From Anoxybacterium sp963668245 (lineage in GTDB: Bacteria; Bacillota; Clostridia; Peptostreptococcales; Anaerovoracaceae): a DNA stretch of 64,000 bases. The notes below the pieces were generated by a model. That model had not been told where the DNA came from, did not search any database, and worked only from the letters and a program-made list of their open reading frames with translations. Made by a program: the position numbers and the translations under genes. Each line of letters opens with the position of its first letter. The first letter of the stretch is position 1. This document shows positions 54,056 through 62,100 of the stretch, piece by piece. The stretch covers positions 682,001 through 746,000 of the forward strand of contig OY764195.2 in assembly GCA_963668245.2 (NCBI GenBank), given 5' to 3'.

Positions 54056-54084
54056 ATTGTATCATACTAAAAGAAGCAATTCAA
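54056..54084 (-). promoter_or_regulatory. Promoter of the citrate synthase leader
   Basis: On the minus strand TTGAAT (54084-54079) and TACAAT (54061-54056) are 17 bases apart, giving a start just before the riboswitch. Confidence 0.8.
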
Positions 54085-54204
54085 GAACGAGAAAAAAATT
54101 CACACTTGCAAGAGATATGATAGGATGATATTGTAAATCATCAAGGATTTTTTGCATGGAAGAAATCCTGATGCGGTTAGAATTCGGACCTAATGGGAGT
54201 AATA

Positions 54205-55398
54205 ATGAAAAAAAACACAAATAGCATAAAACTAGCAAATATGTTTCAGCAAAGATATTTGGTCGCACTGATTATCATTGCGGTTCTTGTGGTAGGCAGC
54301 CAAATTATTGTACAAATTGCGATTTCTAAGCAGCAAGATGATTCCAGAGTAGTCAATATTTCAGGTCGCCAGCGGATGCTGAGCCAAAAAATTTCAAAAG
54401 ATGCACTCAGTCTATATGAAAGCCAAAATACAGAAACCGCTCAGTGGTATGTGGAAGAACTGGAGGAAACGTATACCCTTTGGGAATGGTCCTATCATGG
54501 ACTGCGACAAGGAGACGAGACATTAGGGCTCCCAGGGAAAAACAGCCCAGAGGTGGAAGCCATGTATGATGACATTGAAATGGATTATCGAGCCATTTTG
54601 TCTTCTGCAAAGGAGATTGTTAAGATTGCATCAGAACCAGAATATGAAAGAGAGGAAATATGGGAGCAGATTCAAGCCATTGAAAATCATGAAGGCCTAT
54701 TTCTAGAGGGAATGGATAAAATCGTATTTCAATATGATCACGAATCAAAGGAAAAAATTCGACTTTTCCGAATCATAGAATTGGCACTCATGCTCATAAC
54801 CTTGCTAACCTTAGCAGGAGAGCTGATTTTCATTTTTAGACCGGCCAAGCATCATATTGAGCATAGCTTAGGGGAGCTAGAACAGAGCCGTGAAGTGTTG
54901 CAACAACACGCGACATTAGATGAAATGACAGACATGTTCAATAAACGAACGGGAATGATGCTTTTTCAGAGTCTGTTTTCCAATCGAAAACGGGAAGGCG
55001 ATGAGATGTGCGTTGGGTTCTTAGATTTAGATGGTCTAAAAGCCGTAAATGATACTTTTGGGCATGAGGCAGGAGACCATTTTATACAAAGCGTAGCGAA
55101 AGCCATAAAAAATTCAGCTGGATCTGGAGATATTTTGTTTCGATATGGTGGAGATGAATTTGTATGGGTATTTGATAGTTGTGACAAAAAAACCGCAAGA
55201 CTTCGTATTTTAAAATCCCTAGAACGTCTCTTAAGAGAATCTGTAGGAAAACCATATCGAATGTACTTTAGCTTTGGTATTGTTTCGATTTCAGAGACAT
55301 CAAAAAAAACACCAGAAGAGATGCTTTCAGAAGCGGATCAGCAAATGTACGTGGACAAAGAAAAAAATAGACAAAAGCGGAGAGAAATTGGAGGGTGA
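54205..55398 (+). CDS. Membrane-bound diguanylate cyclase (GGDEF) with type IV pili/nitrate-sensor-like N-terminal domain
   Basis: 397 residues from the ATG at 54205 (GGGAG upstream); an ATG 12 bases earlier precedes that site. A membrane helix lies at ~20-40, and an extracytoplasmic domain beginning NISGRQRMLSQKISKDAL resembles the PilJ / nitrate-sensing module. A second membrane helix is at ~195-212. The GGDEF domain has VGFLDLDGLKAVNDTFGHEAGD and RYGGDEFVWVF, so the active site is intact and the protein should make c-di-GMP. Its stop lies 4 bases before the ROK kinase ATG. Confidence 0.93.
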   Translation: MKKNTNSIKLANMFQQRYLVALIIIAVLVVGSQIIVQIAISKQQDDSRVVNISGRQRMLSQKISKDALSLYESQNTETAQWYVEELEETYTLWEWSYHGLRQGDETLGLPGKNSPEVEAMYDDIEMDYRAILSSAKEIVKIASEPEYEREEIWEQIQAIENHEGLFLEGMDKIVFQYDHESKEKIRLFRIIELALMLITLLTLAGELIFIFRPAKHHIEHSLGELEQSREVLQQHATLDEMTDMFNKRTGMMLFQSLFSNRKREGDEMCVGFLDLDGLKAVNDTFGHEAGDHFIQSVAKAIKNSAGSGDILFRYGGDEFVWVFDSCDKKTARLRILKSLERLLRESVGKPYRMYFSFGIVSISETSKKTPEEMLSEADQQMYVDKEKNRQKRREIGG

Positions 55399-55402
55399 AA
55401 AA

Positions 55403-56359
55403 ATGTATCAAGTGGGATTTGATATTGGAGGTACGAACCTAAAAGTCGGAGTCGTTGACGACAATACAACCATTGTTGCCAGAAGAAATGTCAGCTTTCC
55501 AAAAGGTGAAACGTATCAAAACATAGCTTCAATTATGGCCGAACAGGTTAACTCGCTTGCCAAGGAGATTGATATTAGTGCATCAAATTTCAAATCCATT
55601 GGGGTAGCAACTGCAGGATCTATTGATGCTGGTGGAAAAGTAATCATTCATGCTCACAATTTAGGATTTCACAATGTACCTATGGTGGAAGCAATGAATC
55701 GATATTTTCCGAAAGTACCTGCTTTTTTAGCAAATGACGCAGATGCGGCAGCACTGGCAGAGCTCCATGCAGGTGCATTTCGAGGAAAAAATACTGCAGT
55801 GTTATTTACCCTAGGAACAGGTGTTGGTGGAGGCATTATTCTAAATGGAAAAATGTTTCATGGTGGTATGGGAAGAGGAAACGAGTTGGGGCATATGATT
55901 ATTCAAGCGGATGGCCCAATTTGCACTTGTGGAAATCGAGGTTGCATTGAAACCCTGTGTACTGCGACTTGGTTGATCAAGCAAGGGCGTAAGGTAATTG
56001 TTGAATATCCAGTCAGCTCGATTTATGAAAAAGCGAAAGGAAATATGAACCGAGTATCGGCTAAGATGGTGATTGATAGTGCAAAAGAAGGCGATACCAT
56101 AGCAAGAGATATTTTTAATACCTACGTAGACCACCTTAGTTCCGCCGTTGCCTCTATCGCTGTATTGTTAGACCCTGAAGTAATTGGCATCGGTGGAGGT
56201 GTTAGTTTAGCCGGAGATTTTCTGTTCAAACCGCTGAGAGAGAAAGTAAAAGAGAAATCATTTTTTCATGTAGATCACGAAGTTGTACCTGCACAGCTTG
56301 GAAACGAGGCTGGCATTATTGGCGCAGCAATGCTAGCAAAAAATGAAGGATTTTTATAA
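55403..56359 (+). CDS. ROK-family sugar kinase (glucokinase type)
   Basis: 318 residues from the ATG at 55403, which follows GGAGGG by 7 bases. The ATP-binding start reads VGFDIGGTNLKVGVVDD. NDADAAALAELHAG holds the catalytic Asp region, and TLGTGVGGGIILNG and the zinc-binding CTCGNRGCIETL follow. It phosphorylates a hexose, most likely glucose. It is the second gene of an unusual pair with a diguanylate cyclase, only 4 bases apart. Confidence 0.95.
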   Translation: MYQVGFDIGGTNLKVGVVDDNTTIVARRNVSFPKGETYQNIASIMAEQVNSLAKEIDISASNFKSIGVATAGSIDAGGKVIIHAHNLGFHNVPMVEAMNRYFPKVPAFLANDADAAALAELHAGAFRGKNTAVLFTLGTGVGGGIILNGKMFHGGMGRGNELGHMIIQADGPICTCGNRGCIETLCTATWLIKQGRKVIVEYPVSSIYEKAKGNMNRVSAKMVIDSAKEGDTIARDIFNTYVDHLSSAVASIAVLLDPEVIGIGGGVSLAGDFLFKPLREKVKEKSFFHVDHEVVPAQLGNEAGIIGAAMLAKNEGFL

Positions 56360-56404
56360 AAATGTTAGAAATTACTAAAAAACTCTTTTCATTATGGAAA
56401 TATA

Positions 56405-56600
56405 TGCTATAATTACTATTAAGAAGTGGATTGCTATTGTTTCTTACGTATGTCATGAGAGAATATATGTAAGTGTTGATCGTTTTAGGTAGCGGTAATG
56501 GTAGCAGTTTGCTGATAACAACTTAGTCTAATTTGCAAACGTATCACAACTAAAAAACCTGCCAGAATGAACGGAATGGCAGGTTTTTTAGTTTCTTTAT
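56405..56600 (+). ncRNA. Candidate small RNA or orphan leader
   Basis: An extended -10 promoter (TGCTATAAT, 56405-56413) lies about 45 bases after the kinase stop. A very strong terminator follows 140-180 bases later. The space between holds no open frame of note and no gene follows on this strand. Short helices are possible, such as TACGT (near 56450) with ACGTA (near 56540), and AGCA / TGCT (near 56505). No known RNA family was recognised. Confidence 0.45.
56550..56591. terminator. Strong bidirectional terminator
   Basis: Perfect 15-base arms CTAAAAAACCTGCCA / TGGCAGGTTTTTTAG around a 12-base loop, with T-runs on either strand. It could end the plus-strand transcript above and the amidohydrolase transcript from the other side. 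Confidence 0.92.
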
Positions 56601-56680
56601 AATTGAATATTCCGCACCGCACAATGAACATTTAACGCAGCACAACTCAGGAGAAGCGTAACAAACTGTTAAAAAGACAA

Positions 56681-58126
56681 TTAGTATTGCTGGGACGAAA
56701 GCATAGCATACCAATTTGAAAGATCATCCTCTTCTGCATCATAAACAATTTTTCCAGCAATAATTGTCATAACGGACTGAAGGTTTTTCAAATTGTGAAT
56801 TGAGGGAAGCGCTAGAGGATTTTCTTCAAAGACCGCAAAATCAGCGAATTTTCCAACCTCGATAGAACCAATTAAGTGGGACAGTCCTAATTGCATCGCT
56901 CCATCTATGGTAAGTTGATTGATTGCCTCCTCCACGCTAGCTGTATTTTCAATACAAATCCAATCTTCATTTCTTCTTCCGTAAGTCAAAGGAGATTCTG
57001 TACAGTCAACTTGAAAATTGGTATCACGAAGATCTTTTTGATCCAATTGATTGTCATGGGCAAGGATAAAAGCATTCTTTCGATAGCCCGAACTTCGTGC
57101 TGCACCGAAGGCTTCAACTGCATCTAGTGCAGCAGCCTTACCGATTGCATCAATGTGTACATCAAATCCTTTGTCTCCTGCTTCTATACAAAGCTCCTTT
57201 ATGGTTTCAAATAAAAGAGAATCTCTATTTTCCTCGTATTCCATTTCATTATTTTGGTTTCGCTTAATCACTAATTTTAATCCATTAAAATTAACTAATT
57301 GCTCTAGTTCAGTACAAGTCGTTTTGTATTGACTTATTTTTCGCATAACAGATATTGGAGTCACATCATTCATTATTAAGAGAGAACCAAAAAATCTTTG
57401 CTTTATCATTTGCTCTTGAAACAGATGAACCAACATATTTTGATATATTGAAGCAAAAAATTCTGGGGCACCACAATCAAAAACCGACGTAAATCCCTTT
57501 TCTCCATAAGAAACCATCTGCTTTGGCAGTGATTCTGGCATTTCATCCAAATCAATAGGCTCTAACACATGAAGCATATATAGAAGTGATACCGCTGTCA
57601 TTTCGTCTTCTTCGGCAGCTGCCTTTATAAGGTCCAGCGCTTTGGTATTGATGATGCAGCTAAGACCACTTTCCCCCAATATGAAGGTGGGTCGATCAAA
57701 TTCCAGATGATCCAATAGAGCCGTGCCTTCTTCCCTTGTATACGAGCGGAGTAATTTATCATCAGCCCCATAAGCAAAAATTACGGTACGCTCCGAATTC
57801 TCTTTGGCATAAGTGGATACTTCTGCCAAAATCTCATCCATCGACAGAGAAAAAAGGTAAAGACAGGATTCTTCAAAAGCATTTAATACAGGGTGCCCAC
57901 ACGTATCGATAAACCCAGGAAATAGGTAGTTCCCTGAAAGCTCAATCACATTGGTGTGCTTTCCTTCTAAAGAAGCGATTTCTGCCGCATCTCCAACAGC
58001 AATAATTCGCCCATCCTTACAAGCGACTGCTTCTGCCCATGGCAAGTCTGTATTTTGGGTAAATATCTTTCCACCAGTAAAGATGGAGTCAGCAAATTCG
58101 CTTTTTTTAAAAAAACCAAAAGCCAT
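56681..58126 (-). CDS. Amidohydrolase-family protein (YtcJ-like) lacking the usual metal ligands
   Basis: 481 residues. The start shows the composite-domain strand pattern ADSIFTGGKIFTQ and the end SIEVGKFADFAVFEENPL. The core is a TIM-barrel amidohydrolase. The usual GFIDSHxH motif reads GFIDTCGHP, so the first metal His is Cys. The later Asp region (SDWP in relatives) reads DCTESPLTYG. DVHIDAIGKAA and ILAHDNQ remain. Activity is doubtful or altered. AGGAGG precedes the ATG. Confidence 0.85.
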   Translation of the reverse strand: MAFGFFKKSEFADSIFTGGKIFTQNTDLPWAEAVACKDGRIIAVGDAAEIASLEGKHTNVIELSGNYLFPGFIDTCGHPVLNAFEESCLYLFSLSMDEILAEVSTYAKENSERTVIFAYGADDKLLRSYTREEGTALLDHLEFDRPTFILGESGLSCIINTKALDLIKAAAEEDEMTAVSLLYMLHVLEPIDLDEMPESLPKQMVSYGEKGFTSVFDCGAPEFFASIYQNMLVHLFQEQMIKQRFFGSLLIMNDVTPISVMRKISQYKTTCTELEQLVNFNGLKLVIKRNQNNEMEYEENRDSLLFETIKELCIEAGDKGFDVHIDAIGKAAALDAVEAFGAARSSGYRKNAFILAHDNQLDQKDLRDTNFQVDCTESPLTYGRRNEDWICIENTASVEEAINQLTIDGAMQLGLSHLIGSIEVGKFADFAVFEENPLALPSIHNLKNLQSVMTIIAGKIVYDAEEDDLSNWYAMLSSQQY

Positions 58127-58205
58127 AGAGTGCCTCCTAATTTTATTTGAAATGAATATTGTTTTTCTATTTTGATTCTAGCACAGATGCGCCAAAGTGG
58201 AAAGC

Positions 58206-58342
58206 AGTGTATACTATAAACAACCATTGGTAATCAATGTAGTGTATACAATAATCAGCCATTGGCAATAATAGCAGTGAATACGAGAGTACTCTGTTGA
58301 TAATGAAAACATTGCATACGTTAAATAACGATAAAAAATTAG
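58206..58342. repeat. Degenerate 35-base tandem repeats upstream of the HAD gene
   Basis: Units start at 58206, 58241, 58276 and 58311, each beginning AGTGTATAC or a variant (AGTGAATAC, ATTGCATAC). Units 1 and 2 share AGTGTATAC and CCATTGG at the same offsets; units 3 and 4 are weaker. They occupy the divergent gap between the amidohydrolase and HAD genes and could be regulator-binding sites. Confidence 0.65.
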
Positions 58343-58355
58343 GGGGATTATTTCG

Positions 58356-58931
58356 ATGAAGGCAAATGTATATGATTTTGATAAAACTATATTTCGTGGT
58401 GATTCAACCGTTCGGTTTTTTCTTTATTGTCTTGTCAAGCAACCAGATATCATATTTACTTTAATCAGAATTGTTCCAACCGGGGTAAGTTTTGTATTGG
58501 GAAGAAAAACAAAAACGGCTTGGAAAGAGCATTTTTATAGATTTTTACACCATATCAAAGATATGGACCAGTGCCTTATGGAATTCTGGAATAAAAATGA
58601 AAAGAGAATTGCACGGTATTATTTGGATCAACACCAAGAACAAGATGTAATCATTAGTGCTTCACCAGAGTTTTTACTAAGACCAATTTGTGAAAAACTT
58701 GAGATCAAGAACCTCATTGGATCAAAAGTGGATCCAATGACGGGAATTTACGATGGGGAAAACTGTTGGGGTGAAGAGAAAGTAAAGAGACTAAAAAAAG
58801 AAATGCCAGAGTTAGAAATCATTCAATTTTACTCTGATTCACTTTCGGACAGCCCTCTAGCAAAATGTGCAGAAAAAGCCTTTTTAGTAAAGGGAGAGAC
58901 AAGAATACCCTGGCCAGAAAAGCATCTTTAA
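58356..58931 (+). CDS. HAD-superfamily phosphatase (HAD-IB, phosphoserine-phosphatase-like)
   Basis: 191 residues. Motif I is VYDFDKTIFRGDST (DxDxT), motif II is VIISASPEFL, and motif III with the late Asp pair is IQFYSDSLSDSPLA. The cap region contains a basic, partly hydrophobic stretch. Relatives hydrolyse small phosphorylated substrates or lipid phosphates; the substrate here is unknown. AGGGGGA precedes the ATG. The 35-base repeats lie directly upstream. Confidence 0.9.
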   Translation: MKANVYDFDKTIFRGDSTVRFFLYCLVKQPDIIFTLIRIVPTGVSFVLGRKTKTAWKEHFYRFLHHIKDMDQCLMEFWNKNEKRIARYYLDQHQEQDVIISASPEFLLRPICEKLEIKNLIGSKVDPMTGIYDGENCWGEEKVKRLKKEMPELEIIQFYSDSLSDSPLAKCAEKAFLVKGETRIPWPEKHL

Positions 58932-58991
58932 CGACTTGTAATCAAACCATAAAGAAATAATAAAAAAATATGAAATACTCATTTCGCGCTG

Positions 58992-59024
58992 AAAAAATGA
59001 CCTTTCGTGCAGTGGACATTTTTT
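58992..59024. terminator. Terminator after the HAD gene
   Basis: AAAAAATGACC pairs with GGACATTTTTT (one A-A mismatch) around an 11-base loop, with the T-run built into the 3' arm. Confidence 0.65.
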
Positions 59025-59150
59025 ATGACCATAAGTTGCTACAATAAACAATAGATAATAAGACTGTTTTAAGCCAGAAAAATTGTAAAACTTGAGCAGA
59101 GCCATATGGTCGAAAAATTTCATAAAAACGATTGGAGTGTGAATGAAAGA

Positions 59151-62100
59151 ATGAAATTAAAAGATGGAGAAAAAAATCGTTTTATAAAACGGAGAGTATC
59201 TGCAATGATGATTGCATTGGCAATGATCGTAGCAATGTTGCCTATTGGGCCTGTATACGCAGCAGAGCTAACTGTGGGAAGCAGTGGGACATATGCTACT
59301 CTAGCGGCAGCCCTTGCCGCTGCAAGTGATGGAGACACCATAAAGTTGATAGGAAATGTAACAGAAACAGCAACTTATACATTTGATACAACGATCAAAA
59401 ATATTACCATTGATGGGCAAGGCCACACCGTTACAGGAAGATCCGATGAGGATAGCTTCGCTTTGAGCGTAGAGGGTAGCGGAACTTTGACCTTAAAAGA
59501 TATTACTTTGCAAGGGGGAGATGTTTCAATAGATAATACGTATAGCGTAGGTCTATATACTGTGATGGGTAGCTCCGTCAACGTTCAATGTCTAGGCACC
59601 GTGAACGTGATTGGAGGCGATGTACCCTCTGGCTCAGGATTAAGCTTTGGCGTATATCAAGGGGGAAGTGGAAATGTCAATGCCACAAATGCAACTGGTG
59701 GAGATGGGTTAAAAAGTTATGGTGCATATAATTATGGTACAGGCACTATAAATACCATGACAGCTACAGGTGGTACGGCAAATAGTGATAGTATGGGAGT
59801 ATATAATGCTAACAATGGGACAGTAAATGTTGCTATCGCAACTGGCGGCACTTCAGTTTCGCGTAGCTTTGGTGTAAACAATAGCAGCATAGGTTGCGTG
59901 AATGTTGGGAGTGCTACGGGCGGAACAGCAACTTCGCTGAGTTGCGGTATTCAACTGAGCAATGGCAGTGTAAATGTGGGAACCGCCAATGGGAGTGCAG
60001 CGATAGAAAGTTATGGTGTTATCACGAAATCTCCATTGGCAACTGCAAATTGCGCTACGGCTACGGGTCTTTCTGGACAAACCAATTGCATATCTGGAGA
60101 GATTAACTTGTCGGGTACAGATGTTTCTACCCTTACATTAAACAAAGGAACCAGTGCTTATTGCGTACTAGATTCGATTACGATTGCGGCGTCAGGGAGC
60201 ACCAAGGTAGGGACATTGCCACAAGTAATCAAAGAAGGAGTGGTTGGTACTTGGTATCAAGACGCAGAGAAGACGACTCTAGCGGGAAGTCCTGTAACGG
60301 GTTTGACAAACTTATATAGTACGTTTTATGAGTCTGGAACCATGAGTGCATCTACTTTGACTGATTTTGAAGCACAGCCGACGGGGTATGCATCAGCACC
60401 AGCATCACAAATGGTAACCATCACCAATACGGGCGCGACGACCATCACACTGACAGAGCCTGCAGTTACAAATCCATCGACAAACTATCAGATTGGCAAT
60501 TTGAGTACGGCTACAATCGCCTCAGGCGCTACGGGGACCTTTACGGTACAGCCCAAAACTGGCCTTGCCATTGGAACATACAATGAGACCATCAACATAG
60601 CAGGCAGCGGTGGTGCGACAGCAAGTGTTTCTGCCAAGTTTCGTGTCACAAGAGGAACCTTAGATTTGACAACCATGGCTACTACGGACAATATCGCAAC
60701 AGAAGGATGGGCATGGGATGCGACTACCAAGGTAGTAACACTCAGTGGAATCAACTGGTCAACGGTTGCGGATACTGGAATGAAATTGCCTACAAACGCT
60801 GCCATTGTCTTAATTGGCGATAATTATATTGAGTCAACACAAAGCACAGGCGACTATAGCTACGGTATTTATGCAATGAATGGCCTGTCCATATCGGGTA
60901 GCGGAACGTTGACTGCAACAGGAGGAGCAGTCGATTTTATCCATTATACGCGTGGAATATATATTGCCGCTGGAACTACTACTATTGATGGAGGTACTAT
61001 CACAGCAACTGGAGGAACTTCATCGGGAGAGTATGGCAAGAGCATGGGGATCTTTACCTACGATTCTTTGACAATCAATGGAGGGACGCTCAATGTAATT
61101 GGTGGAACTTCGTCTGGAAATTATGGAAAAAGTTTTGGTCTGATGTGTGGAAAAGATATAACGATGAACGGTGGAAGCTTGAACGTAATCAGTGGCAATG
61201 CGAACAATGATGGCGAAAGCACTGGAATCTATCTTGTGCGAAGAATATATTTCAACGATGGAACCACAACGATTACGACAAATAATGCAAGCACAAGAGG
61301 TGCGGTGCATGGACTTAGTGGGATTACTCTGGATAGTAATCAGTGGATTTCTTCACCAGTGGGCGCTGGGATTAGCGCAGATAATAAGTACATTGCTACG
61401 GTAGCTGGGGGAACAACGGCTGCAACCAGCGCAGTGATCAGTCCGTATACAGCACCTTCTATCAGTGTCAATGATCCTACTGTGATAGAAGGCAATGCAG
61501 GAACTGTAAATCTGACCTATACAGTGAGTCTATCTGCAGCAAGCGGGCAGACCGTAACTGTAAACTATGCAACAGAGGATGGCACCGCAACCACTGCAAA
61601 TTCAGATTATGCAAGTACTTCTGGAAGTTTCAGTTTTGCACCAGGAGAAACCAGCAAAACCGTAACGGTCTTGGTCAATGGAGATACTGCCAATGAACCA
61701 GATGAAACGGTAAAGTTAAACTTATCATCTGCAACAAATGCAACCATCCTTGATGCACAGGGGGTTGGTACCATTACAAATGACGATGTAGCAATCGTTC
61801 AACTCAATGCAGCAAGTGTAACGATTACTGCGCCAGTAGCAGGAGCAGCACCTCAAGCTACAAGTTCAATTGAAACAGCAACAGCAGATGGAAACTATAC
61901 GGTAACAGATGTGTTTTGGAACGAAGCCCTGACAGCGAGTGGAAAATTTAAAGCGGGGACAACGTATACTGCAACCATAACCCTTACATCCAAGAATACG
62001 AAAGAATTCCAATCAGCAGCCTTTATCCCAACTGTAACGGGAGCGGCTACCGTTGGAAATACAACCACAACAGGGACAGGGGTAGGAAATACCGTGAGCT

